From Dipteris shenzhenensis (Eukaryota > Polypodiophyta > Polypodiopsida > Gleicheniales), in the NCBI GenBank assembly GCA_047967505.1, contig CM106540.1: 64,000 nt of DNA; one strand, written 5' to 3'. The notes under the pieces were generated by a model. It did not search any database and was not told where the DNA came from. It saw only the letters and a list, made by a program, of their open reading frames with translations. Both the position numbers and the translations under genes were made by a program. Each line of letters begins with the position of its first letter. Position 1 is the first letter of the stretch. Below, in pieces: positions 10,155 to 21,381 of the stretch.

Positions 10155-13100
10155 GATGGCACATAATTTCCCTAGATTCATGGGACTACCCCATGAAGAT
10201 GCTGCGAGGTTCATAGAAGAGATGGAGTTCACAGCATTAATGAAGGAAAGGAATATGCCAGAGGTGTTGTTGCAGATCTTGACTTACTATTTGAAAGGTG
10301 AAGCTAGGACGTGGATGCAAAACCATGCAACAACATTTCGAGAGGCCCAAGACCCCCACGGGGACCTACATATAGGAAAGTGAGAGCTGCATTCTTAGAT
10401 TAATATGCTCAAGAAAGAGACGCCAATAGAATTTGGAAGGAGTTATGTAGTTATCAACAAGCAGTGTATCAAGATGTTGATTAATACTTGATTCATTTTT
10501 CTGAATTGTAGAACCAATGGAGAGCATCTTTACATCCAGAGATCCCACCTAAAATGTCCAAAAGGAGCGATTTGTTGTAGGCCTTAAGCTGGATCTTAGA
10601 TTGAAAGTGGAACTAAAGAACCCTCTTTTCTTTCATGAGGTAGTATGGTATGCACGAGAGAAGGAATTGAAGATGAAGAGATTAGGAAAACTGGGGCTCG
10701 AAGAAAGTCCAAAAAATCCACCAGTTGGCATTGAGGTTGCTTCAGTTGCTAGAGAAGAACCGGTAACTTCCTCTTCCCAAAGGGACCAATGACCGTAAGG
10801 GGTTAACTCTTCATTAAACCCATATAGGATGTGCAAGCAAACATGTATCGATAATACCCCTAATCTTGCATTTTTACATTTTCTCATGTGATTGAGAACC
10901 CCCCTCTTGCATGTACACATTTTTCAATCTTGAAATTTAGACACCCCTCCAAAAATCTACACATATAAGCTACATAGATTTCCTATTTTATAAATCCCCT
11001 TATGCATGTAAATGGCATGTAAGTCCCTATATTTAAAAAATACCCCTCTGTGCACTAATGTGCTATGTTACATGTTTTTGGAGTGACCCTCCTAAGCGGA
11101 TGACTCTTTGAAAGAGAACCTCCAAGAGATGGTTGAATTAATAAAGAATATGAGCTTGAATAAGTTGGGTGGTATAGGTTGAGGTAGGGGAAATGATCTT
11201 ATGGAGGCAGAGGTGTTAGAGCTCCACAAAATCAAAATGGGCAGCCACCATGGCAAGGAGGAAGAGGTCGAGGTATGTATGCTATGAATGTTCAGTGTTT
11301 TAATTACGATGAGTGGGTGCTATTTAGAATTGGGAAAAGGGAGTGATAACTGTGCATACTAGTATAGGAAAGAAGATGAGTTTTGACATGAAGCATCAGG
11401 AGATGAATAAGGATGAAGAAGGAGATGATGAAGGGGAAGAGACAAAAACTGAGAGTGAGGATTCTGATGAGGAGGAAGGCAAGTGTCTTTCATTCTTGGT
11501 GAGGAAGACCCTCGAGAAGTTTAGTTAATGGTTGTATTTGCTGCTGAAGAGGAGGGAAGACTAGAACCTCGAGAAGATTAATTAATGGCTATATTTGATG
11601 CTGAAGAGGAGGGAGGACGAGAACCCATGGAAACTCTGATGCAACCAAGGAGTTCCACAACCCAAAAGTAGGAATTGGTGGAGAGGATGCAGAGTACCTT
11701 CCTAACTTTGGAAGAAAGGTATGAATGTCTCAAGATGTTTGAAAAAATCCCTGACCTTTTTATCACTTTGTATAAGGAAATAAGGGTATTTTCAGGGGAA
11801 CCTTTTAGCATAAAGTTAAAGGAAGGTGCAAAGCTAGTGTTTCAAAAGTTGAGAAGGTTGGGACCCGAAGAAAAGCAACTGCTCAAGGTAGAAGTAGAGA
11901 ATCTTTTGAAGGTATGTTTTATTTATCACATAGAGAATGTTGAGAAGGTTGGGACCCAAAGAAAAGCAATTGCTCAAGGTAGAAGTAGAGAATCTTTTGA
12001 AGGCAGTTTTATTTATCACATAGAGAATGTTGATTGGGGAAATCCAATGGTAATAATAAGGCCAAGGAAGGATGGTAGGTGTTGGTTATGCATGGATTAT
12101 AAGCCATTAAATGCAATAACTAAGAGGAATTACTATCCATTGCCCTTCCTTGATGAAATCTTGGATAAAGCTTCAAGCCATGAGCGATACATCATATGTG
12201 ATGGATATTTAGGTATTCATATGATGTTGCACCAGAAGATCAAGAGAAGACAACATTTATTACACCTTGGGACTATTTTTTCTTTAGAGTCATGTCATTT
12301 AGTGTGACAAATGGTCCAACTATTTACCAATAGTGCTCTAATGAGATACTTGATCCTTTTCTTGATTAGTTTGATAAGGTTTTCTTGGATGATGTTTGTG
12401 TTTTCAGTTCAAGGAAGGAGCATTATGAAAATCTAGAGTAGGTATTCCAAAGGATGGAATTGAGGGTTAGACATCTAAATCCAAAGAAATGTTATTTATT
12501 GCTCAGCCTAGAATTCAACTTCTTGGGCATGTTGTGTCAGAGAATGGGATAGAGCCTAATCTTGACAAGGTGAACACGCTAATTTTACTCTTGTCTCCTA
12601 CTTTCACTAAGCAATTCCATATGTTCATTCAAAAGGTGAAGTATATGTCTAGGTTTATGGATTTATTGACACAATTGGTTAATCCACTTAATCACGCAGT
12701 CAAGAAGGATCCTCTTCAGTGGGATGAAGAGTGTGAAGAGGTGTTTGGAAAAGTAAAAAAGGCACTTGGAGAGATTTCAAGTGTGAAATCTCTTGAGTTT
12801 TGACAAAACATTCTATGTTAATCCTTCCATAGGGCCAGGTGCAATCGAGGCAATTCTCTTGCAACAAGAAAATGAATCTAGGTATATGAGACCGGTATAC
12901 TATGCTAGTAGAGTGAAGATTGAGGCAAAGAGGAAGTACATAGAGGTAGAGCTTGTGCTATCAATTTTGGTTTATGCATACAAGAGATTCAGAGATTATT
13001 TTTTACCCAAAGCATTTGTTGTATTAACTAGCTATACACTTTTACCCCTATTTCTCGATATTACTAAACTTTCCAAAAGCATGATAAAGTGGATAATTGA

Positions 13101-13290
13101 GCTATATGAATTTGGTCTCACATTCTTGATCAAGGAGTTCGTGCCCGAGCTTCCTTGGCTAATCTCCTCACATATAAAGAAGGCCCAATATTTGTGAAGG
13201 AGGTAACCTAGCTCACAAATGCTCATGTTCTTTGGTTCGATGGTTCTTTCAAGAAGAGTCTAAACCAAGCCACTAGAGGGATTGTAGGCA
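10155..13290 (+). mobile_element. Ty3/gypsy retrotransposon remnant, copy 2
   Basis: The fuller gypsy copy. Gag begins at ATG 10156 (MAHNFPRFMGLPHEDAARF) and stops at 10383. A degenerate zinc-knuckle region (VQCFNYDEW, about 11288-11315) has Tyr in place of the second Cys. RT is at 11675-12307: NPMVIIRPRKDGRCWLCMDY, NAITKRNYYPLPFLDEILDK and ICDGYLGIHMML, where the family normally has SGYHQ. The YxDD-equivalent segment is interrupted near 12370 (FDKVFLDDVCVFS, read with a preceding TAG). RT thumb and RNase H follow at 12489-13197 (LGHVVSENGIEPNLDKV, YASRVKIEAKRKY). Integrase is absent; a MITE lies just beyond. Multiple stops show it is dead. Confidence 0.85.
11851..12031 (+). repeat. 91-bp internal tandem duplication in gypsy RT, copy 2
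   Basis: Units start at 11851 and 11942 (GAGAAGGTTGGGACCC). It is the same rearrangement as in copy 1, so it predates the split of the two copies. Confidence 0.85.
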
Positions 13291-13296
13291 CTGCGA

Positions 13297-13513
13297 GTTC
13301 TCTTGGCTTTGCAAATCTCTTGCCCACTTTCACAAACATTTGCTTTTTTTTAGTTCCTTGCATTTTAGTCAACAAGATGAAAATCTATGGTGTCTGCACT
13401 TGACCAAATATTTTTGTCTTGCATCAACGCTGCTTAACCAAAATGTGAGGAACTAGACAAAAGCAATCATTTGTGAAAGTGGGTAGGAGATTTGCAAAGC
13501 CAAGAGAACTTGC
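13297..13513. mobile_element. Foldback MITE (~215 bp)
   Basis: The left arm (from GAGTTCTCTTGGCTTTGCAA at about 13300) is an imperfect reverse complement of the right arm (ending TTTGCAAAGCCAAGAGAACT near 13513). The arms are about 80 bp with a few mismatches and enclose a ~60-bp loop. Size and structure fit a MITE or foldback element. No convincing target-site duplication was seen. It has no coding capacity and follows the RNase H end of gypsy copy 2. Confidence 0.7.
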
Positions 13514-13516
13514 AAC

Positions 13517-15070
13517 CCCTCCTTTTGGTAGTGAAGACAAGGTTAGGGGGCAAGACCTGGTCATCTAGGCTTTGGAGAGGATTGCAAGAGATGAGGCAGA
13601 TATGAGTGTCCCCCATCACAATTAGCAGTGCCTGTCTCCCCCCCTCTCATATATTGAAGTTTGGCCAAGAGCCGAAGAGTGGAATTGTTTCCCTATCAGG
13701 TGTTGATTCAACTACTGTGAGGAAGGCATGGAGCTCAAAGGTCAATGCACAATTGCTTTGGGTAGCTAACAAATGTTTATCTTCAAAAGGCTTCACAATA
13801 AAAAGAATCCAATCACCCTCTATATGCTACAAGATATTCAAACTTACTGGTGATCAGGCTAATAGTTTAGGGTATCCTATGGTGGGTTTTAGCCACACCC
13901 TTTCTTAATGCCCTTGTATCTTTTGTTTTTTTGGAATACTTCCAAGATTTTGTGAGGACCCCTTGACCTTTTTTTTGGGATGAACGGGTACCACCTAGCT
14001 CCATGGCTCCTTGGCTTCCCTAAAAAGGAAAAAAAGAAAAGAAAGATTTTCATTGTCTAGAAAGCAACATGGTACAAATTTCTCTTCCAAAGCATGTAGC
14101 ATATCTATGAGGGATCCATCCCAATTATATGAACACATAAGGGGAAGGAGTAGTCTCTCTCCCAAGGATATTGTGTATTTGCGAGGGTCCTACATATGGA
14201 TGTATAATATGAAGTTCGATAAGGCCAAATAATACAAAGATTGGCAAAAGATTATTGTTACAAACAAATTAATTAAACTTAGGCAAGGCCGATTATTCCC
14301 ACATGGAAAACTTGTAATAAGCGGTATTAACCATGAGCTAAATTTTCACATGGTATAAGCCCAACTTAGGGGTGAGGGGAAACCCTCACCCTCAAAACTA
14401 TAGGATAAAAATAGAAAGACACATGAGTTGAGATTACCTTGAATACAAAGGAATAAAACTGGTAGCCCTTAATACATCTAGTAGCTTGATTCTTGTGATG
14501 TCAACATGCAATTGAGAACATTGCTAGCTTTATCACTTTTAGGTCTCCTTATCTGATGGACAACATCTCATGGCATCTCATGCTGCCAACCATCTCATCT
14601 ACCCTCAAGCATCAAATAGCATTGAATACACGGAGACACTAAATTTTTTGCATAGAATAAAGTCAAGGCCTTATGATCATTCTAAAAAAAAAAAAGAGGA
14701 ATTTAGAGCTTAAAGGGTTGGATCTAGTGTCATAAAATATTGAATTCCCACAAGTAAATCACATAAAATGTGCAAATTATAAAGTGAAACTATTTTCTAG
14801 ATTTATAGAGGCTACTAAAAGGCCTATGATTGGACATGGATTTATGAAATTTTGCTAAGACCTATGGATTGAACTTGTGTATTCAGCATGGAATTCCACA
14901 ATTTGTAGAGAATAGCACAAGTTTCTTACACATCATATAAAGTTGCAAACTTCTCATTGTTGCCTAAAAGATATAAACTTCTCATTGTTGCCTAAAAGAT
15001 ATAGTCTATGTTAGAGATCTGACATATTTTTAAAATGCACATTAAAAAAGGTTCTATTTATCACAAGATT
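13517..15070. other. AT-rich non-coding stretch
   Basis: I see no supportable gene. Open frames at 13606-13908 and 14011-14232 match nothing I recognise. A direct repeat of about 35 bp (ATATAAACTTCTCATTGTTG region and its neighbour) lies at 14940-15002. Confidence 0.5.
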
Positions 15071-15079
15071 ACAAATGAC

Positions 15080-15080
15080 C

Positions 15081-15112
<32 letters not shown>

Positions 15113-15257
15113 ATAGATTGTATGTATGTATATATGTATGCATGCATGTATGTATGTATGTATGCATGTACATACGTACGTACGTATGTATGCATGTATA
15201 TATGTATGAATGCATGCATGCATGCATATATGTATGTATGTATATGTGTTTGTGTAA

Positions 15258-15299
<42 letters not shown>

Positions 15300-15315
15300 C
15301 TCTATGTGTGTATAG

Positions 15316-15380
<65 letters not shown>
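15080..15380. repeat. Compound microsatellite cluster
   Basis: In order: (AT)n/(GT)n at 15081-15112, a mixed (TATG/TGCA/TACG)n block at 15117-15248, (AC)n at 15259-15291, and (GA)n of about 31 units at 15319-15380. Alternating purine-pyrimidine tracts could adopt Z-DNA. All open frames here on both strands are low-complexity artefacts. Confidence 0.95.
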
Positions 15381-15384
<4 letters not shown>

Positions 15385-16770
15385 TAGGACTATTAAAATA
15401 AGAAAGTATTAGAGAATTATTTTACTTATTATCTAAAATTAGTAGATCTATATTTTAGTCAAAGCAGACTTTATTCTTACTAATTAAATAAAATCGTGAC
15501 AAGATACTTGTAATAGAGAAAAATTCAAGTAGCGAGTACACTGTCAAAGATGAAAGCCAATACTTTGATTTGGTTTCAACATTACTTGAAAGGGTTTGAT
15601 GTTGTCACAATAGTAAGAAATACTCTTTACTTTTCATAATCATAAGCTTGGCATATACGTATGTTAAAAAACTACTAACTTGCTAATGTTTTTTACTCAA
15701 TCAAGAGTCCATTCTAATTGCTTCTATACTCACATTTTAGCTTGAATTTTTTAGATGTCTTTGAAGATATTAAAAAGAATATGTTGAAAAATTATTTCAT
15801 GGTCGTGCCACAATATACATGTAAAAAACTAGGGCTCATAAATGATGGTATATATAACAATGAGAAAGCTAATTTTATACATTATTCTTTCATAGCTCAC
15901 GTAACATATCAATAAGACATCAAGAAGTTAGTAGAAGTACTTGCATTCCATAAATCAACAAAAAACTCCAAAAAGGAGGTGGGTTGCATTTCATTTCTTC
16001 TTGCACTACTTTGTGTAGATTTCAAAATTGTCACATTAAAATTGTATGACAACCCTTTAAATGGATATTTTTATAGATTATTGGAGAATTTTGTCTTGAA
16101 ATCACTCAAGTACCATACTTTGATACTTGTGCAGAGGCGCAACAATGTAACATCCTTATATAAAGTGGCATAGAAGTAGTTTTCTATAAATACTATCCAA
16201 AAGAACAAAATTGATTTATACATGTTGCGCAAATTCATGCACAAATATCAACTTTTGATTTTGAGATGCAATTCTATGAATAAGTGGTTACCTTCTTCAT
16301 GAAAGATGAAGTTGAACGTCACCATAAAATCTCGAGGATAAAGAAAGCTTAGTGAATATCATCTCTATGCATTTGTGTGCATTTTTGGGTTCAATGAGAT
16401 GAAGCATGTTGCAAGCTCAATTCCTTATAAAAGATCTTGGGAGGTCAAATAGTTGTCATTAATCCATTTTCTATCAACATTCATGATACTTTTCTTACAA
16501 AAATCATTGTAAAGAAAATAGAATCAAGTATTTATGTATCATTTCAAATTTTTGTATAGTTTCAACCATAAAAAAGCTTGTGGTTTAATGATGACAAAGC
16601 TTGTACTTGCAATAAAAAAAGAGCATAATGATTATCTACAAGACACAAACAATAGTCTAGCAACAATAAGAGAACAAGGTGATATAATACGAAATACAAC
16701 AAAGAATTCAACATTACAATAACCTACTAGACAAAAACCTACTATAGACAAAAACCTATACAAATAACCA
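15381..16770. other. AT-rich stretch, no gene seen
   Basis: Short open frames (15718-15915, 15979-16173, 16534-16722) have no recognisable domain and no supporting context. No repeats or RNA genes were recognised. Confidence 0.5.
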
Positions 16771-16774
16771 TTTT

Positions 16775-17805
16775 TTGAAGACTGAACCTTCATGATGTTG
16801 AATACAAAATGAAAAGATATCTATAATAATCCTTTTTTCCTTGAAGATTTTGAACCACAAGAACAATGTTTTTGGAGCCTTTTGCATTTCTCCTTGTGTA
16901 AATTTTTGGTTTGTTTCTCTACTTGTTGATAATTGTGGCAGGACGCTTTGTAGGAAACTATTTGAAATAACATGAACTCAACACATCTAGTAGCAAAATA
17001 CCAAACTATGAGTGTAAAATATTGACTTAAAATTTGGCTATATTTGTTACATTTCCTTTTGTACCTTGGATTGGATATAAGAAATCCTTTTTTCCATGAG
17101 TAATTTGAACCACAAGGATAGTGTGCTAATTATTCTCCACTTTATAATTGTGGTAGGACATTTTGAAGGATGATTTTACATCACAAAAGTTTGAACATGT
17201 CTTCTATGTGATAAATCATGTCTTCATTTTCATTTGCATAGGTTGAAAACTTATTTGAAATAATATGAACATGTATTGGAATATACAACAAATAACAAAA
17301 TAGAAAATATTGTGAGTGTATTTGACTTAAAATTGGGCTATATTATTTACATATTACTTATATGGATAGAAAAGATAATATTTTTGGTCACCAAGCTAAC
17401 TTGAGTACAAAAGAGATCTTCATAGCATTATCTTGCATGCCTCAAGGCCTAGTTTTTGTAGATTGCACGCCTTCATGATGTTGAACAAAATTTGAAAGGA
17501 CTATTATAATAATACTTTTTATGATGGAGATTTTGAACCACCAAAATAATGTTTTGGAGTCTTTTTCATTACTCCTTATGGATTTCTTGGGCTATTTCTA
17601 TACTTGATACTTGATAATTGTGATAATTGTGATGGGACACCTTGCAGGATGATTTTACAATCACAAAACTTTGAACGTGTCTTTTACGTGATAAATCATA
17701 TCTTCATTTATAGTGATGTAGGTTGGAAACATATTAAAATTGTCAATATAGAATAATTAGAAAACTATGAGTGGAAAATATTTTGACTTAAAATTAAGCT
17801 AGTGT
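16775..17805. repeat. Three degenerate ~300-bp direct repeats
   Basis: Units begin near 16775, 17055 and 17460. Shared words, in the same order, are CTTCATGATGTTGAA, GATTTTGAACCAC(A/C)A, ATAATTGTGGCAGGAC or a variant, GATGATTTTACA with CACAAAA.TTTGAAC, ATAAATCAT.TCTTCATTT, and ATTTGACTTAAAATT(G/A)GGCTA. They look like old tandem duplications of non-coding DNA. No ORF spans them. Confidence 0.7.
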
Positions 17806-17872
17806 AACAAAGATGCAGAATACTGGATTTTGCTAAGGTTGAATGTAATCTTATTTTTTTTTGTGGACTATA

Positions 17873-18126
17873 CATCCCTTTTAATCAAAAAAGGGGTCTA
17901 GCAACTTCAAGATTTGTTTTTTGGTTATTGGTTGTTATGGTTTATTAGTTTACAAGGATAACCACTTCTTTTATTGAGCAATATGAACCCTTCATTTACA
18001 AAATGGTTTCATAATCATGGCCTCATTTCATGAACTTCAAGAGTTAGAAAGCTTGTTTAGTCAGAAATAAGGATATCCATTTCGTTTTTCTTAAGCAATA
18101 TGACCCCTTTATTCACAAAAGGGGTC
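17873..18126. repeat. Repeated short hairpins (CCCCTTT...AAAGGGG)
   Basis: Three related stem-loops: 17873-17900 (CCCTTTTAATCAAAAAAGGGG-like), 17985-18010 (degenerate) and 18101-18127 (GACCCCTTTATTCACAAAAG then GGGTCC). The last two sit in repeats about 112 bp apart that also share AAGGATA.CCA.TTC and AGCAATATGA.CCC. Their stem sequence resembles the core of the palindrome array at 30.83-31.26 kb. They lie just upstream of the DUF7869-like gene. Confidence 0.6.
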
Positions 18127-18254
18127 CATACACTTGGATTGTTTTCATAAACTTTGACACAAAAAAACTACATTCTGATCCAATTTGCTCAAATGCTCAG
18201 ATGGTTTTTCTCAAAAATTAGAAATCCCCTGTTCTTGGTAATATTGTTGCTAGC

Positions 18255-20692
18255 ATGCTAGAGAATATAGATGGGAGAATCTTGAGTTACAAAGGAGAAA
18301 GAGTTCAACCACAAAATTCAAGAGGCATTGGCAACAAATTAACATCAATGAACATGTCTACTAGATTGCCATTTCCAAGATATTATAAGGCATCAAATAA
18401 TTCTCAAGCCCACATAGCATTTAATTATAGAGATAAAGATTCAAGGGAAATGGATTCGAGGTTTGTTGATGGTCTTACAATTGGAAAACACAAGACACTA
18501 TTTACAAAAAGAAAGTATGTGAGTCTGAAGAGGCGAAGAATCATGGCATCAATTCTAGAACCAAAGAGACATGTAATGTTATCCGAGGAGAATATGGAAA
18601 GGATGCTTATGCGAGTTTGTTGCAAGAAACTTTGCATTAGAAAAGTTGGGAAAGATGATTGTGCAGCCATACGCCTTGGTATTTGGAGTAAGACAGCGCC
18701 TAATAGACATAACTATCTTCTTCAAGAGTTTTCATGCTTTCTTCATCAAGGCACTAATCAAGATTTGAGCACAAGACACTATAAACATAGATTAAAACCC
18801 ATGGTTAATGGGAGACCAATTTGCAATCGAGGATATCAATGGTTGACTGGACTATCAAATGGCACATACTGGACCATCTGGGCAGAGGTAAAAGAAAAAG
18901 TGATTCATACAATTCATGGAAATGCCTACAAGCTTAAATGCCATGGAAGCACTATAAATGCAACCGCAACATTAAAGCAAGTTCTCGAAGACCATGCATT
19001 ACCATAGCCTCATCTTCAACAAACAATGCTAGATGGACATGTCGAATGTCAAAAACATCTTCCTTTGGGAATGACAAAGAAGGTCGTCCTAGAAACTATC
19101 AATAAAACTTTACAAGACAGAGATGAGAGCATGATTTCACAGTCAACCTTGTACAAAATTTGGCGTAGAGATTTTTGCCATGTCAAGACACCATCAAAGC
19201 AAAGGATGTCAAAATGTAAGACATGTGATGAATTAAAAAATGCCATTGAACATAGTAAATGTGAGCAGCAATGAGAAAGATATATTAAATGGTGATCAAT
19301 CCATTTACGTCATGTGCAAGATGCTCGAAAGTTGTATGCTTCTTGGAGAGAGGAAGCTATTTCACATGTCGATAAGTCCATGTGCATCACCATTGATGGC
19401 ATGGACCAGAATACAACAACTTTGCCACGATATAGATGTATCCCACTGGCATTGGAGGGCAAACATGGACTAAAAACACACTTGTGTGGAGTATTAGTAC
19501 ATGGATATCGAATCTTTTGTGATGTATGGATTGATAATTTGCATGACGATGATAGTAACCAGGTTATTACATCAATCATGAAAGCAATAAAAAGGTCAGA
19601 GATGCTCGCAGATATTTACTGACACATTGCGAATACAAGCTAATAATTGTTGGAGAGAGAACAATCAAATCTTCAGTGTTATCTCTGGTGAGTTGAAGTC
19701 AATGGATGTTTTGACAATGGAGGATATGCTATTTTGAATTGGGAAAAAAATTGGAGGGTCTCGCAAGGAAGAATCAAAAGTGGCTATCTTAGAGAGGATG
19801 GTAAATTAGAGAGCATTCATAGAGCCACATTTACAAATAGGAGATGATGCCCTAATAGGATACACAAATCCACACTACTTTCGGTTTCACATGCATAACA
19901 ATATTCCAGTCAAATCCACACTACTTTCGGTTTCACGTGCATAACAATATTCCAGTGATGCAATGGAAGCACTACTCAATAGATGGAGATCATTTATGGA
20001 GTGAGTCATATGCTTTATTACAACAAATAATTCCATTGGAGGAAACTAGATCTATTCTTGCAAAAAACAAATCACTTGACATAGATGAAATGAAAGGCTT
20101 GAAAGCCTTTATTAAACATCTTCAAAGTATGATGCAAAAATATCCAGAGCAATCAACTAAGAATTTGGAGATAATTAAATCAACTGAAGCACTTATCCAA
20201 TCTTTAGAAAGATAAGAAAACTTAATGAGCATTGAATAGTGTGAATCCTTTTGGCCGGAACAAGCTAGGTCACCAAGTTTTCCTTTGGAAATAAATATGT
20301 TAGTACATATGGAGGAAGCAGAGGAATGCCTCTTACCTTGAAAATATTGTGGCAAGAAGGGAGACAAACCCTTACCAGAGTTTATACCATCTAATGAGAT
20401 TGAAGAGGGTCTATTTGTTGCACTTTGGGCATCTGATCTAGGTTCAGAGTTGGATGACCAAGGTGGCCCAATTTGGGTTGCAAAGGTTGCTAAGATAGAA
20501 AGGGATGACAAAGGAACTCCTATAACATTCACAGCTTTATGGTATGAACCAAAGCCATTGAAAAATCTCCCGAGAAGATATACAATAAAACAACTCTATG
20601 AGGGATGCTTGCAAAAGAAACGTGAATGGGTTCCAAATAATAAGGGATTAACAGAGGTGGAAATCAGTACATTATTCATTGCTGGAAATTGA
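18255..20692 (+). pseudogene. DUF7869-like transposon protein (half A)
   Basis: A broken gene of about 2.4 kb. Segments in order: 18255-19007 (250 codons; MVNGRPICNRGYQWLTGLSN near its middle), stop, 19026-19274 (STLYKIWRRDFCHVK then RMSKCKTCDELKNAI, with a CxxC), frameshift, 19314-19622 (CITIDGMDQNTTTLPRY; LCGVLVHGYRIFCDVWID), frameshift into QANNCWRENNQIF (19635-19675), and a C-terminal part at 20403-20692 (IWVAKVAKIERDD). The set (C-x-x-C, DGMDQ, HG, then Q.DN..EN) is what I know as the DUF7869 pattern in plant transposon-like proteins. The second acidic residue appears replaced (QANN where QxDN is expected). A catalytic role is inferred. Gene and terminus point the same way, towards 21377. 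Confidence 0.55.
19865..19956 (+). repeat. 46-bp tandem duplication
   Basis: CAAATCCACACTACTTTCGG and the following bases occur at 19865 and 19911 (pitch 46 bp, one A/G difference). It lies inside the DUF7869-like gene and adds to its disruption. Confidence 0.9.
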
Positions 20693-20888
20693 GGACACTA
20701 AGTTTTAAAAAGAAGCATGGATACAATGATAAAAATGTATCACAATCCCTAATCCAAGTCGTGTCCATATTAAACATCATTTGGCAAGACTTGACCCATC
20801 AAGCGCAAATACATTACATGACTCTGATGACTCTGAACGAGATTTAGATGCATAGGATAATGTTTTGTATGCTTTTTTCCATACAAAT

Positions 20889-21023
20889 GGTGTATCTATA
20901 CACCACCAATAAGATAATGTATTGTATGCTTTGTTTTAAAAAAAAAGGGTGTATCTATACACCACTTATATATTGAATTCAACAAACTCTTTTTTTTTTT
21001 TAAATGGTGTATCTATACACCAC
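20889..21023 (+). repeat. Subterminal palindromic repeats, transposon half A
   Basis: GGTGTATCTATACACCAC occurs three times (20889, 20948, 21006; spacing 59 and 58 bp). Each has 7-bp inverted arms around CT. They lie 350-490 bp inside the transposon end at 21377. The same GGTGT...ACACCAC architecture occurs inside the other half (35745-35789). Such repeats are typical transposase-binding sites in DNA transposons. Confidence 0.7.
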
Positions 21024-21350
21024 TTATTTATTGAATTCAGTAAACTCTTTTCATATGGTGTCATATTTTCACTTTATCAATATAGTGTTAAAATTGAACT
21101 GGAGTTAGGAGACTACTGTTATTATTATTATAGTTATTGGATGGGGGCACCATGCACAAGTTTGGGAATTATAGCTTCATTGAGCCATATTTTTTTAAAT
21201 TAGAGGTCACCACTTGACTTTTTAGATTAATAAGGCCATATTTGTATATAAGTAACCCATTTAGTGCTCTAAAAAACCCAATTTTTGAGCTCACTAAATG
21301 AAGTTGAGTGGAGAGGATATGCTCCATAAAAAAGTCCAAACCAGGAGAGA

Positions 21351-21377
21351 AAGTCCAAAAATTTTGAATAGTGTGTT
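21351..21377 (+). repeat. 27-bp terminal repeat, transposon end A
   Basis: Begins AAGTCCAAAAATTTTGAATA and ends GTGTGTT. All 27 bases are identical to 36032-36058. Inward sequence differs. Directly outside is AACT, then Helentron coding sequence. Confidence 0.85.
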
Positions 21378-21381
21378 AACT
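21378..21381 (+). repeat. 4-bp target-site duplication (AACT), end A
   Basis: AACT next to the terminal repeat, matched by AGTT (its reverse complement) at 36059-36062 beside the inverted partner. Confidence 0.75.

Noticed and set aside
15011-15412. Open frames up to 125 codons on both strands
   Set aside because: They are translations of microsatellites (Cys/Val, His/Thr/Tyr and Arg/Glu runs) with no protein character.
21351-21377. CACTA-superfamily end (CACTATTC... on the minus strand)
   Set aside because: The word CACTA occurs three bases inside the end, but CACTA elements make 3-bp duplications and the observed flanks give a clean 4-bp AACT; the encoded proteins also lack CACTA transposase features I could recognise.
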